From contig CM036168.1 of assembly GCA_020631735.1 (NCBI GenBank), positions 101,142,036 to 101,206,035 of the forward strand: a stretch of DNA of 64,000 bases, given 5' to 3'. This document shows, one piece after another, positions 50,655 through 62,048 of this stretch. Under the pieces are notes generated by a model. That model ran no database searches. It was not told where the DNA came from and saw only the letters and a program-made list of their open reading frames with translations. Position 1 is the stretch's first letter; each line of letters starts with the position of its first letter. The translations under genes and the position numbers were made by a program. Source of the stretch: Saccharum officinarum. Its lineage: Eukaryota > Streptophyta > Magnoliopsida > Poales > Poaceae.

Positions 50655-53600
50655 TCATTTTTTAAAGTTGCTAGAATCAAGCACATTGAGTTCACTTCTT
50701 AACCTACAAAAAGGTTGCCTCATCAAAGGTTTAGTAAAGATATCCGCTAATTGATTTTCACTTCTTACACCTTCTAGTGATATGTCATTTTTAGCAACGT
50801 GATCTCTTAGAAAGTGATGGCGGATATCAATGTGCTTTGTGCGAGAGTGTTGTACCGGATTGTTAGCAATTTTAACGGCACTTTCATTATCACATAAAAG
50901 TGGCACCTTTTCAAGAACAATTCCATAGTCTAGGAGGGTTTGTTTCATATATAAGATTTGTGCACAACAAGCCCCCAGGCAATGTATTCCGCCTCGGCGG
51001 TGGACAAAGCACACTATTTGCTTTTTAGATGACCAAGATACTAAAGATCTTCCAGCAAATGCACCCTCCGGATGTGCTTTTTCTATCAATTTTGCAACGG
51101 CATAGTCCGAATCAGAATAGCCAACTAGTTGGAATCTAGCTCCTTTGGAATACCAAAGACAATGCTTGGGGGTGAGCTTAAGATATCTTAGGTTCTTTTT
51201 ACGGCACTTAAGTGAGGTTCTTTAGGGCACGCTTGAAAGCGGCACACATGCCACACTAAACATGATATTGGGCCTAGATGCGGTAAGGTAACAAGCTACC
51301 AATCATAGAACGGTAGAGAGTTTGATCAACCGGTTTACCTCCCTCATCTAGGTCGAGATGTCCATTGATGGCATTGGGTCTTGATTGGTTTGCATTCTTC
51401 CATCTTGAATCTTTTGAGAAGATCCTTGGTATACTTTTCTTGAGAGATGGAAATCCTTCTCTCATTTGCTTTACTTGAAATCTAAGGAAGAATGTGAGCT
51501 CACCAATCATTGACATCTCGAACTCTTCGACATCAATTCACAAATTCCTTGCAATAATCTTTATTTGTTGATCCGAAGATGATATCATCAACATATATTG
51601 ACAAATAAAGATCTCCCCATAAACTTCTTGGTGATAGTGTTGGTGTCGACCTTCCCAATGGTGAAGCCCTTCTCAATGAGGAGTCCCGGAGGCGCTCATA
51701 CCACGCTCTAGGGCTTGCTTGAGCCCATATAACGCCTTGGACAACCTATAACATGATTAGGATATCTAGGGTCTTCAAACCCGGGAGGTTGATTAACATA
51801 GACTAGTTCATTTATAAAGCCATTTAAGAATGCACTTTCACATCATTTGATATAGTTTCATATCATGATGTGATGCAGTATCAAGGAGGATACAAATGGC
51901 TTCAAGTCTCTGCAACGGGTGCAAAAGTCTCTCCAAAATCAAGACCTTCAACTTGAAGAGAACCCCTTTGCAACTAGTCTTGCCTTGTTCCTCACCACTA
52001 TGCCTTGGTCATCTTGCTTGTTTCGGAAACCCACTTGGTTCCAATGACTCTTGCACCTTTAGGATGCTCTTTCAAGTGGTCCATACTTGATTGCGGGTGA
52101 AGTTGTTCAATTCTTCATGCATTGCATTCACCCAATCCGGATCTTGAAGAGCTTCTTCTACATTCTAGGTTCAACGCAAGAGATAAAAGAGTGANNNNNN
52201 NNNNNNNNNNNNNNNNNNNNNNNNNNNNNNNNNNNNNNNNNNNNNNNNNNNNNNNNNNNNNNNNNNNNNNNNNNNNNNNNNNNNNNNNNNNNNNTGTCAT
52301 TTTTTAGCAACGTGATCTCTTAGAAAGTGATGGCGGATATCAATGTGCTTGGTGCGAGAGTGTTGTACCGGATTGTTAGCAATTTTAACGGCACTTTCAT
52401 TATCACATAAAAGTGGCACCTTTTCAAGAACAATTCCATAGTCTAGGAGGGTTTGTTTCATATATAAGATTTGTGCACAACAAGCCCCCACGGCAATGTA
52501 TTCCGCCTCGGCGGTGGACAAAGCCACACTATTTTGCTTTTTAGATGACCAAGATACTAAAGATCTTCCAAGCAAATGGCACCCTCCGGATGTGCTTTTT
52601 CTATCAATTTTGCAACCGGCATAGTCCGAATCAGAATAGCCAACTAGTTGGAATCTAGCTCCTTTGGAATACCAAAGACCAATGCTTGGGGTGAGCTTAA
52701 GATATCTTAGGATTCTTTTTACGGCACTTAAGTGAGGTTCTTTAGGGCACGCTTGAAAGCGGGCACACATGCACACACTAAACATGATATTGGGCCTAGA
52801 TGCGGTAAGGTACAACAAGCTACCAATCATAGAACGGTAGAGAGTTTGATCAACCGGTTTACCTCCCTCATCTAGGTCGAGATGTCCATTTGATGGCATT
52901 GGGGTCTTGATTGGTTTGCATTCTTCCATCTTGAATCTTTTGAGAAGATCCTTGGTATACTTTTCTTGAGAGATGGAAATCCCTTCTCTCATTTGCTTTA
53001 CTTGAAATCTAAGGAAGAATGTGAGCTCACCAATCATTGACATCTCGAACTCCTTCGACATCAATTCACCAAATTCCTTGCAATAATCTTTATTTGTTGA
53101 TCCGAAGATGATATCATCAACATATACTTGACAAATAAAGATCTCCCCATTAAACTTCTTGGTGAATAGTGTGGTGTCGACCTTCCCAATGGTGAAGCCC
53201 TTCTCAATGAGGAAGTCCCGGAGGCGCTCATACCACGCTCTAGGGGCTTGCTTGAGCCCATATAACGCCTTGGACAACCTATAAACATGATTAGGATATC
53301 TAGGGTCTTCAAACCCGGGAGGTTGATTAACATAGACTAGTTCATTTATAAAGCCATTTAAGAATGCACTTTCACATCCATTTGATATAGTTTCATATCA
53401 TGATGTGATGCATATACAAGGAGGATACAAATGGCTTCAAGTCTTGCAACGGGTGCAAAAGTCTCTCCAAAATCAAGACCTTCAACTTGAGAGAACCCCT
53501 TTGCAACTAGTCTTGCCTTGTTCCTCACCACTATGCCTTGGTCATCTTGCTTGTTTCGGAACACCCACTTGGTTCCAATGACTCTTGCACCTTTAGGATG

Positions 53601-55391
53601 CTCTTCAAGTGTCCATACTTGATTGCGGGTGAAGTTGTTCAATTCTTCATGCATTGCATTCACCCAATCCGGATCTTGAAGAGCTTCTTCTACATTCTTA
53701 GGTTCAACGCAAGAGATAAAAGAGTGATGTTCAACAAAAGAAGCTAGCTTTTGAGATCGAGTCATTACTCCCTTTGTAGGACTCCCTATGATGAGATCTT
53801 GTGGATGTGCTTGAAGTAGTCGTGAGTTTCTTCTATCAACCACTTGAGGAGGTGGATGGGGAGCATCAACATCTTGAGCTTGTGCCTCGGCTTGTTCATG
53901 AGAGACATAAGTGTCTTCATTTTCAACTCTCTCATTCTTGTCATCATCTTGAGGCACACATGATGAAGATGGTGGATCAACAATTTGTACATCGTCATCA
54001 TCATCTTTTGGCTTGATGTCTCCCACCGGCATGTTCTTCATGGCCTCCCTCAAGGGTTCATCACCTACATCATCACAATTCTCAATTGCTCCTTGGGAGC
54101 CATTAGATTCATCAAATTCCACATCATATGTTTCTTCAACCAAACCGGTGGCATGGTTAAATACTCTATATGCTTTGGACTTTGATGAGTAACCAACAAG
54201 AAAACCAGTATCACAACGTCTTTGAAACTTCCCTAGGTGTTGACGCTTCTTGTAGATGTAACATTTGCAACCAAACACCCGGAAGAAAGAGACGTCTGGC
54301 TTCTTCCCATTAAGCAACTCATAGGGGGTCTTGCCAAGAAACTTTTGTAGGAAGAGGCGATTTGAAGCATAGCATGCGGTGTTGATTGCCTCGGCCCACA
54401 ACTTCTCTGGAGTGTTGTACTCATCTAGCATTGTTCTTGCAAGGGTGATCAAAGTTCGGTTCTTTCTCTCAACTACACCATTTTGTTGAGGAGTGTAGGT
54501 TGAAGAGACCTCATGCTTGATTCCAATTTCATCACAATAAGCTTCAATGTTGGTGTTGTCAAACTCTTTGCCATTGTCACTTCTAATCTTCTTTATCTTG
54601 ACTTCAAATTCATTTTGAGCTCTCTTTGCAAACTTCTTGAAGCAATTTGCCACTTCAGATTTGTCATGAAGGAAGAAAGTCCATGTATACCTTGAGTAGT
54701 CATCCACTATCACAAGACAATAGAGATTACCACCCAAGCTCTTGTATGTTGTAGGCCCAAACAAATCCATGTGTAGAAGTTCTAGCACTCTTGAAGTTGA
54801 CATGAAAGCTTTGATTGGATGAGTGTTTGCAACTTGTTTGCCCGCTTGACATGCACTACAAGGTTTGTCCTTTTCAAACTTCACATCCTTCAATCCTCTC
54901 ACTAGTTCTTTCTTCAATAGCTTGTTGAGAGTGTTCATTCCAACATGAGCAAGCCTCCTATGCCAAAGCCAACCAAGTGAGGTCTTGGTGAACAAACATG
55001 TCATTAAATTTGCATCTTCGAAGGTGAAGTCAACAAGATAAAGATTGTTGTATCTAAAGCCTTTGAATATCACTTGCTTGTCATCTATCTTCGAAACTTT
55101 CACTTCATTTGGTGTGAACAAGCATTGGAAGCCAAGGTCACAAAGTTACCCAACGGATAACAAGTTGAAACTCAATGAAGCAACATAGAGCACATTTGAG
55201 AGTGAGTGATCATGTGATATTGCAATCTTGCCTATACCCTTGACTTTGCTCTTTGAATTATCCCCAAATGTGATCTTCTCTTGACATATTCCATTCTCTT
55301 CAATGGTGATGAACATACGAGGATCACCGGTCATATGTTGAGTGCAACCACTATCAATAACCCAATGAGATCCACCGGTCTTGTAGTTCAC
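50655..55391 (-). pseudogene. SIRE-like pol, with stop, frameshift and assembly duplication
   Basis: Starts in another frame than gag: protease with HWVIDSGCTQHM (near 55360), GAG-pre-integrase [11 protein letters not shown] (near 54960), integrase ([10 protein letters not shown] near 54560, [13 protein letters not shown]), RT beginning VWTLEEHP with YVDDIIFGS near 53115, RNase H (52700-52300). A TAA near 55145 and a one-base loss in an A run at about 53370 interrupt it. The C-terminus (IFTKPL...) is only present in the contig left of the gap, ending 50655, where the frame is shredded by one-base losses. Confidence 0.88.
50779..53727. other. Uncollapsed contig overlap around a 100-N gap (52195-52294)
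   Basis: 50779-52194 and 52295-53727 are the same sequence in the same direction. The right contig begins inside it and the left contig ends inside it. The left copy is 17 bases shorter overall, through many single-base losses, mostly in homopolymers or doublets (for example cacactattttgc against cacactatttgc). This is what two overlapping contig ends look like when scaffolded without merging. Confidence 0.9.
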
Positions 55392-55405
55392 CTACACACA
55401 AGAGA

Positions 55406-57757
55406 TCAAGCTTTTTGTTTAGGGACCCAAACTTGAGAGGGGCCCTTGACTTTCTCCACTAGTGACTTGGCAACCCATATTTTCTTTGGCCTATTCTTGT
55501 TTGGGGGACCCAAAAACATAACTTTCATCTTTCCATTTGAATCTTTTCTTAGCATATAATGAGCATTGAAGGCGAAAGGTCTAGCATGCTTGGGCAAGGG
55601 TTGTGGTGGTGGAGTTTTGCATTCATGAGCAAAGTGACCTTCTTGACCACACTCAACACATCTCTTTGGCTTGGGCTTTGACTTGCTTTGTTGTTGTTGA
55701 GCTTTTGCTTTCTTCTCTTGATTTGCCAAGTACCCAATACCACTTCTATCCATCTTCATTACGGTGTTCATGAGGAGCTCACTTTGCAAATGTTGGCCTC
55801 TTGTGAACTTGCTTAGGCCGATCTTGAGATTCTCTTTTTCTTGCTTGAGCTTTTTGTTTTCTTCAATGAGTGACTCATTTGTTGGTTGCTTCTCAAGAGC
55901 CATCAAACCTTTTAGCTTCTTGTTCTCATTTGCAAGCTTCTCATTCTCACACTTGATCTTGGCATAATCATCATAGTTGCTTGACTCAACCACACTCTTG
56001 CCTTTGCTACTAGAACCTTGCTCAATGCTTTCAATGATCAAATCATCACATGATGTAGCTATATCACACTTAACAACATAGTTAGTAGCATCATGTGTCT
56101 CAAGAGCAAGTTCATTAGCAACCACAAGACTATCATAGTCAATTTTTAATGTGGTGTATTTGTCCTTTAGAGAATTATATCTAGTGATGAGCTCATCATG
56201 CTTCTTCTCAAGTTTATCATGTTGATCTTTAAGCTCTTTATAAGAGGTTTTGAGCTCCTTGAGAGTGGAAGACATCACTTCATTTTGAACTCTAAGCTCA
56301 CCACTAGTCTTTTGAATATTTTCAAGCTTGGATGAGAGTGATTCATTTTCATTTTGAAGATCATCATTTTCATTTCTAGTCCTTCTTATGATTTTAGTGT
56401 ATTTGTTTAGCAATTTTACAAGTTCATCATAAGAAGGTGCGTCATATTCATCATCACTATCACTATCATCATTATCATCACTATCATGGTTTTGTACCTT
56501 TCGTTCACCCTTGGCCATAAGGCATAGGTGAGTAGTGGACGATGATGGTGAAGGAGGCGGTGAAGGTGGTGATGAAGATATCGGTGAAGATGATGGCCCC
56601 ATCACAAATGCGGCAACCTTCTCTTTCTCATCATCGCTCTCATCTTCAGAGGACTCACAAGATGATTCAATGTCGGTGAGCCAATCACCAACAATGTATG
56701 CCTTTCCTCCCTTCTTCTTCTTGTGGAACTCCTTCTTCTTGCCATCCTTCTTCTTGTATGGCTTGTTCTTCTTCTTCTCTTCTTCTTCATCACTTGAATT
56801 ATTTTTCTTACCCTTGTTCTTGTTCTTGTACTTGTCTTTTGGTGGTCTAGGGCATTGATGAGCTAGGTGGCCAAGTTCACCACAATTGTAGCAATCCATC
56901 TCCGAGATTGGCTTTCTCTTGCTACTTGTGAAGAATTTCTTCTTCTTGCCATCGAACTTGATGCCACTCTTGTTGAGCTTCTTTAGCATCTTGGTGGTCT
57001 TTCTCACCATGAGTGCAAGTGATTCATCATCAACATCATTTTCACTTGAGCTTTCTTGCACCATCATGGCTTGGCCCTTCTTCTTCTTCTTCTTGTCATG
57101 ACTAGCTTTGAAGGCCAAGTCTCTCTTCTTGGAAGATGATGAGTCCTCTTCCAGAGTGATATGCATGTATATCTCATGAGCATTGATTTTCCCTAATACT
57201 TGAGTCGGTGTTGCGGTGGAAAGATCACTTTGGTGAAGCACCGTGACAATGTGACCATACTTCTCAACGGGAAGCACACTCAAGATCTTCCTTGCAACAT
57301 CCGATTGGCTCATTTTAGTGAGCCCAAGAGCATTGAGGTCCTCTACAAGAACATTCAAGCGAGTGTACATGTCATTAGCACTTTCTTTGGGAAGCATCTC
57401 AAAAGAATTAATTTTCTTTAAAGCTATGTGATAGCGTTCCTCACGCTCACTCTTAGTTCCCTCATGGAGAGCACAAAGATTTTCCCATAATTCATGAGCG
57501 TTCTTTGCATTACGCACACGATTGAAGATATCTTTGCCTAAGCCCCGGTAGAGTGCATTTTTGGCCTTTGCATTTCACCGGTCGTACTTCTCCTCGTCAC
57601 CAATGGGGTTTGTGGGATCCTTGATAGCGGGAAGCCCTTGGGTTGCGGCTCTAAGACATCTAACATCTATGGCTTCGAGATACGCCTCCATACGGATTTT
57701 CCAATATGGAAAATCATCCCCCTCAAAGGTGGGAGGTGGTCCTTCCCCGTTAGACAT
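55406..57757 (-). pseudogene. SIRE-like gag, one internal stop
   Basis: Nucleocapsid precursor. Starts MSNGEGPPPTFEGDDF with the WKIRMEAYL copia-gag signature. It contains a CCHC zinc knuckle CYNCGELGHLAHQC (near 56890) and a second, CVECGQEGHFAHEC (near 55650), a Lys-rich block (57080-57110), an acidic Ser-rich block, and a long coiled-coil segment (56380-55760) rich in Leu/Lys/Glu. The only break is a TGA at 57572-57574 where a Trp codon is expected. Confidence 0.9.
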
Positions 57758-57811
57758 CTTGCTCTAGGCGGTAAAGCCTAAAAAAAGGAGCAACACGGCT
57801 CCGATACCAAT

Positions 57812-59398
57812 TGAAAGGATCAAGATGCCCAAGAGGGGGGGGTGAATTGGGCTTTTTTAAAAATTAAATGCAAGAATTAAATCCTACAAGCCGGAATTCA
57901 CCCCTAGTGTCTACTTGTGTTCCTAGAGAGTCTACCGATACAAAGTTTTGCACCCTAGTTTCCAATCCTAGTCTAGCATGGCAAATCTAGGAATGTAAAA
58001 CAAGCAATAAAAGTAAATACGAGAATGTAAATGCTTGAATGTAAAGGGGCAAGGAACACGGCAATGTTTTTCCGAGGTATCGGAGAGTCGCCACTCCCCA
58101 CTAGTCCTCGTTGGAGCACCCGCGCAAGGGTGTAGCTCCCCCTTGATCCGCGTAAGGATCAAGTGCTCTCTATGGGTTGATTCTTCGACACTCCGTCGTG
58201 GTGAATCACCCAAAACCGCTCACAAGATGAGTTGGGTCATCCACAAGCTCCGTCGGATGATCACCGAACTCCCAATCACCACCACGCCGTCTAGGTGATG
58301 GCGATCACCAAGAGTAACAAGCTAGAACTCTCACTTGACCACTACGAGCCCAAATGAGAAGGTGGATGCACACTTGCTACTCTCTAATCGCTAGTGAGGA
58401 ACTCTCAAGCTTTGATTCTCAAATCTCTATCCTCACTAGTGCTCTTGCACTCCCTTGCACTCCAAAGGTGTTTTTCAGTTGATCAAATGAGCAAGAGACC
58501 TCTAAAAGAGGTGGTGGAGATGTATTTATACACCCCACAGACAAAACGAACCGTTACCCGCTGACTCAGCAAAACACGGGCTGACCGGACGCGCCGGTTG
58601 AACTGACCGGAGGCACCGGTCGCTCGTAACGGTCGAAATCCGAAAATCAACTGAGTGACCGGACGCACCGGTCAGGGGCGACCAGACGCGTCCGATCGTG
58701 CAGGGAGCATACTGTACTCGCACCGGACGCGCGACCGCGTCCGATCGGTGATGACCGGACGCGTCCGGTCGTCTCTGGACCTTACTGGACTGTGACCGGA
58801 CGCGCCGATCACACCCAGGTCGCGTCCGATCGGGTGTTTCCCTCAAGTGACACGTGTCGACTTCTGACCACCGCGTCCGGTCGTCAGAGCTAAAACCCTA
58901 GCTGCGGAACTGTACTGACCGGACGCGTCTGGTCATGCCGAGGACCGCGTCCGGTCATAGGAAAACAACCCGAAACTCTCTGAAACGCGTCACAACTTGA
59001 ACCAAGTTGCTTCCAACTGAACTTTGAGCTATTCTAGAGCTGCCTAGCGCCAAGTTTAACAAGTGTGCACCACACCTAAATGTAGGACTCGCCTAGGTTA
59101 AGCTACCCGCTCATGCCCCCCTTTATAGTACGGCCAAAAGAGAAAAACGAAGATCCTAACGATTATTCCAAATGTATCTCAACACCTCGACATCCAGAAC
59201 TAACCGTCCTTAATCTTGACGTCACTCTTTTGAAAATCGAAACGATTTCCATCAAGGGGCATGAATACCATGGTGCCCAAAGCAGTTAAAACCTCCATGA
59301 CCTAACTTACCAAAGTTTCTGCAAAACACACGTTAGTCATGGTAATAAAGCGTTGTCATCAATTGCCGAAACCAAACCTCTGGGCCTAGATGCTTTCA
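57812..59398 (-). repeat. 5' LTR of the SIRE-like element
   Basis: 1,587 bp, a close match to the 3' LTR with scattered, mostly transition differences and one 20-odd-base deletion in the motif array. TATAAATA at 58523-58530 on the minus strand. Confidence 0.95.
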
Positions 59399-59403
59399 TT
59401 TTC

Positions 59404-59880
59404 CACTACGCCGGACGTGAAGAAATGGAGACGAAAGGGAGTCACTGGGGTGACCGAACGCTGGATCAGACGCGGCTGGCGTGTCCGGTCAGCTCATCCC
59501 CCGTGCATAGGCAGCAGCGCGCACACCGACACGTCCGGTCAGTCACGGGACCGGCACGTCCGGTCAAGCTCCAGAGAAGTTGCGAAACACACGAGGTCGA
59601 TCGGACGCGGTGGCGCGTCCGGTCACGATCGACCGGACGTATCCGATCGTGTGTGGGTGCTTACTGGAATCGACCGGACGCTGGCACTGTGGCGTCCGGT
59701 CAGTTCAAGCGGCGCGTTCGGTCGCGTGGTTAGCAACGCGATTCAACGGCGACCGGACGCTGTGACCGTGTCCGATCAGTTCGATCGGCGCGTCCGGTCA
59801 GTACGCAGGCAACGACAACTTATTCCTAACGGCTGTACTCTTTGGGGCTGCTTATAAATATTTGTTGGTCGGCTCCTAGA
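59404..59880 (+). promoter_or_regulatory. U3 promoter region of the solo LTR
   Basis: About a dozen GACCGGACGC / GCGTCCGGTC variants (59450-59800), then cctaacggctg (59829-59839), then the TATA box ttataaatatt (59849-59859), all on the plus strand. The layout parallels the U3 of the inner element and the internal promoter candidate. Confidence 0.55.
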
Positions 59881-60784
59881 GGACGTCTCTTGGACTTTTT
59901 GACACTCTAACATCCTCTTGAGCTGAGCACATCCCCTCCCACCCATCTCCCTTGCTTGATTGACAAATCAAAGTGAGTTTGAGTGATCTTAAGTGCATTT
60001 GCTTGTGAGTTTGCATCTAGTTGGCACTTAGGTGAGCATTGGCTGCGGGATTCTTGTTACTCTTGGTGGTTGCCGCCACCTAGACTGATTGGAGGCAGCG
60101 GATGAGTTGTGGCAAGAGTGGTGCTTGTTCTTGGCCACCTCCCGGTGTTTTGTGAGGGGTGTTGTGCCTTCCCCGGCGGAGCGCCAAAGGCAACTCTAGT
60201 AAATTGCTCATGTCATTGAGTTACCTCACTTGCGGTAGGTTCTTGCGGTGCTTTTGGGGAGCTTGGCTTTGGATTGCCAATTAGCCGTCGAACCACGAAG
60301 TGGTGGTCGACATAACGGGGGCATAGCGTGCTGGCAAGAACGTGAATCTCAAGAGAAAAATTGTGTCACCTTTGTGATTGATTTATTGGATTTCTCCCAG
60401 TGATTGATCTTCATATTGTTGTGATTGGTTCATCTCTCGACGCGGTGGTATAAAGATCACTTACCTCTCTTTTACATTCCGCAAACTAGTGGTAACAAAC
60501 TCTTTAGTGTAATTAGTTTTGAGAGCTTATATTTTCTTTGCTAGTGTAGCTTGTTTCCTAGTTGAGCTCTTTACTGTAGCTAGCTTGTGAGAGCTCGTAG
60601 TGACTTAGCCTTTATTTGTTATAGTGATCATAGTTACTAGAATTGTTAGATAGGTGGCTTGCAACCCTTGTAAAGCTAGAGCTAATTCGCATTTCGCCAT
60701 TTGTTATACTAACCTTTTGCTTTAGTGAGTTTGTAGAATTTTTAATAGGCTATTCACCCCCTCTAGCCATATTAGGACCTTTCA

Positions 60785-61116
60785 ACCATGATGTACCACA
60801 TTTGTGCTGCGTCCTCCAAATTGTAGGAGGCCATCCACACCTCCTCCGCAATTCTCTGCTGGTGAAAATATGATTCACAACGATTGATAAAGGCCAATGG
60901 ATTAGACTTGCCATCGTATTTGGGGAAGTCCATCTTCTGGAAACGCGGCGGGCGATCATTATGGTGTTCGCCGGAGCCGGTTCCCTTGTTGGCGGACGAT
61001 GCAGCAGCAGCTAGAGACACCTGCTGAATGGCATCCACCTTGGCCGTCAGGGTCTCGACGGTCTTGGCGATGTTGGCGACGATGGTGGCGAGTTCAGCAG
61101 CGGTCGGCTCGGCCAT
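60785..61116 (-). pseudogene. Gypsy gag N-terminal part, cut by the nested insertion
   Basis: The frame starts MAEPTAAELATIVANIAKTV, then a KYDGKSNPLAFINRCESYF gag signature, and stops where the solo LTR begins. It continues on the other side of the nest at 43871. The 5 bases accat at 60785-60789 and 43872-43876 are the insertion's target duplication. Confidence 0.88.
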
Positions 61117-61220
61117 GGCTGATGTCACCGATCCGGTTAGAGATGGTGGCGCGTGCACGGTGGGGTTTAGCGGCAGGGTGGTGGAGGTGGATGAGGATCG
61201 TCTGGATGATGATACTAGGT

Positions 61221-61589
61221 TGTCAAGGGCGTTCAGACCCAAGACAGGAGGTCCTCGGCTACGGAGTTCGTAGCCAGAGTTGGTACTGGCACTGGGGTTT
61301 TCTCCAGGACGCCCAATGTTGAAGAGGTGAGATTAAGACAGCATAGGAAGATTAGGGAATTGGTTTCTCATTGCTTAATCCTTCACGTCTAATTACAGCC
61401 ACTATATATAGGCTCTTAGGCCAATTCAAAGACAGGAATTGAAAGCTATAAATCCCCTAAACTTAGCCTTCCTTGCATGTTGCTCTCGGCGCCATCTGAG
61501 AGCAGTCACCATGCGCCTAGGCCTTGCTGGAGCCATCAATGGCCCTGGTCTTGCGCTGCCTGCGGGAGTAATGGCGCCCCCACATGACA
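61221..61589 (-). repeat. 5' LTR of the gypsy element
   Basis: 369 bp, matches the left LTR with a short deletion near 61487. Contains a perfect stem GGCTACG / CGTAGCC with a 5-base loop close to the primer-site end, and tatatata near 61403. Confidence 0.92.
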
Positions 61590-61594
61590 ACGTC

Positions 61595-62048
61595 TAGCAT
61601 CGTGAGCGGTTTAGATCAAAAACCATCCACGTGTACTTGAAAATCCAATACTACAAATTAAGTGACATTGGATACATCAACGATAGAGCCAACAATGATG
61701 AAACATTGGGCAATATTTTCTCATGTTATCATTAACGGATCAGATAGAGTACAAGAGTGGGCTTTCAACTGTACAGATACACCGCAGAAAATTTTCTGAT
61801 ATTTACATACACTCATGAATCACTCACAGATCAGGGGTTCACACCAAGAATTACCCTGAAGACACAAAAAAGAAGAATCCTGCACCCACAAAAGGAGGGC
61901 TCTTCTACAAATGAAGGAAAAGAGTAATGATTCACGTTAATTAGGAGAAACTCCAAGAAAATCGATATTTTTCAATAACTTTATGAGGGCTCCAAATTAG
62001 GAGACAAACTCATCCTTATATGTGAAGAAAGAACCGGATGACTTCTCA
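61595..62048. other. 3' flank of the DYRK kinase gene
   Basis: AT-rich, no open frame of note; probably the 3' untranslated region and terminator side of the minus-strand kinase gene. The gypsy element inserted roughly 460 bp beyond the kinase stop codon. Confidence 0.5.

Larger units (their letters stand above)
44426..59398 (-). mobile_element. Full-length SIRE/Opie-like Ty1/copia retrotransposon with an additional ORF
   Basis: LTRs 44426-46030 and 57812-59398 (TGAAAGG...GCTTTCA), target duplication ttttc (44421-44425, 59399-59403). On the minus strand the primer site TGGTATCGGAGCCGTGTTG follows the right LTR; the polypurine tract AAAAAGGGGGAGAT precedes the left one. Order: LTR, gag, protease, integrase, RT, RNase H, long spacer, additional ORF, LTR. 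Assembled length is 14,973 bp, but about 1.5 kb of this is the artefactual duplication around the N gap, so the real length is near 13.5 kb. It is the youngest layer of the nest. Confidence 0.95.
43877..60784 (+). mobile_element. Solo LTR of a copia-type element, itself split by the full-length element inside
   Basis: Outer pieces 43877-44425 and 59404-60784 together make one ~1.9-kb LTR starting TGAAAGTCC and ending GGACCTTTCA, flanked by the target duplication accat. There is no second LTR and no internal region, so it is a solo LTR left by recombination. Its TATA box (ttataaatatt, about 59849) is on the plus strand. Its last bases (ctattcaccccctctagcc...cctttca) resemble the end of the inner element's LTR, so both are probably SIRE/Opie-group copia. 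Confidence 0.8.
39586..61589 (-). mobile_element. Ty3/gypsy chromovirus-type LTR retrotransposon, split by a 16.9-kb nested insertion
   Basis: LTRs 39586-39968 and 61221-61589 (TGTCAAGGG...CACATGACA) in direct orientation, flanked by a perfect 5-bp target duplication acgtc (39581-39585, 61590-61594). On the minus strand, tctagtatca-like primer site sequence follows the right LTR and a GAGGGGGGAGAGA polypurine tract precedes the left one. Gag lies at 61116-60785 and 43871-43400, pol from there to about 39975. Without the insert the element is about 5.1 kb. Small size, short LTRs and a C-terminal chromodomain-like segment suggest the Reina lineage (inference). The LTRs differ by several substitutions and a small deletion, so it is the oldest layer of the nest. 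Confidence 0.92.

Noticed and set aside
50779..53727. A genuine tandem duplication of the RT/RNase H region
   Set aside because: The repeat limits coincide with the N gap on both sides and one copy is low quality, as expected from overlapping contigs.
53538..57101. Plus-strand frames across the SIRE-like pol and gag
   Set aside because: Antisense to clear gag and pol frames, composed of shadow residues (F, L, S runs opposite Lys/Glu-rich gag).
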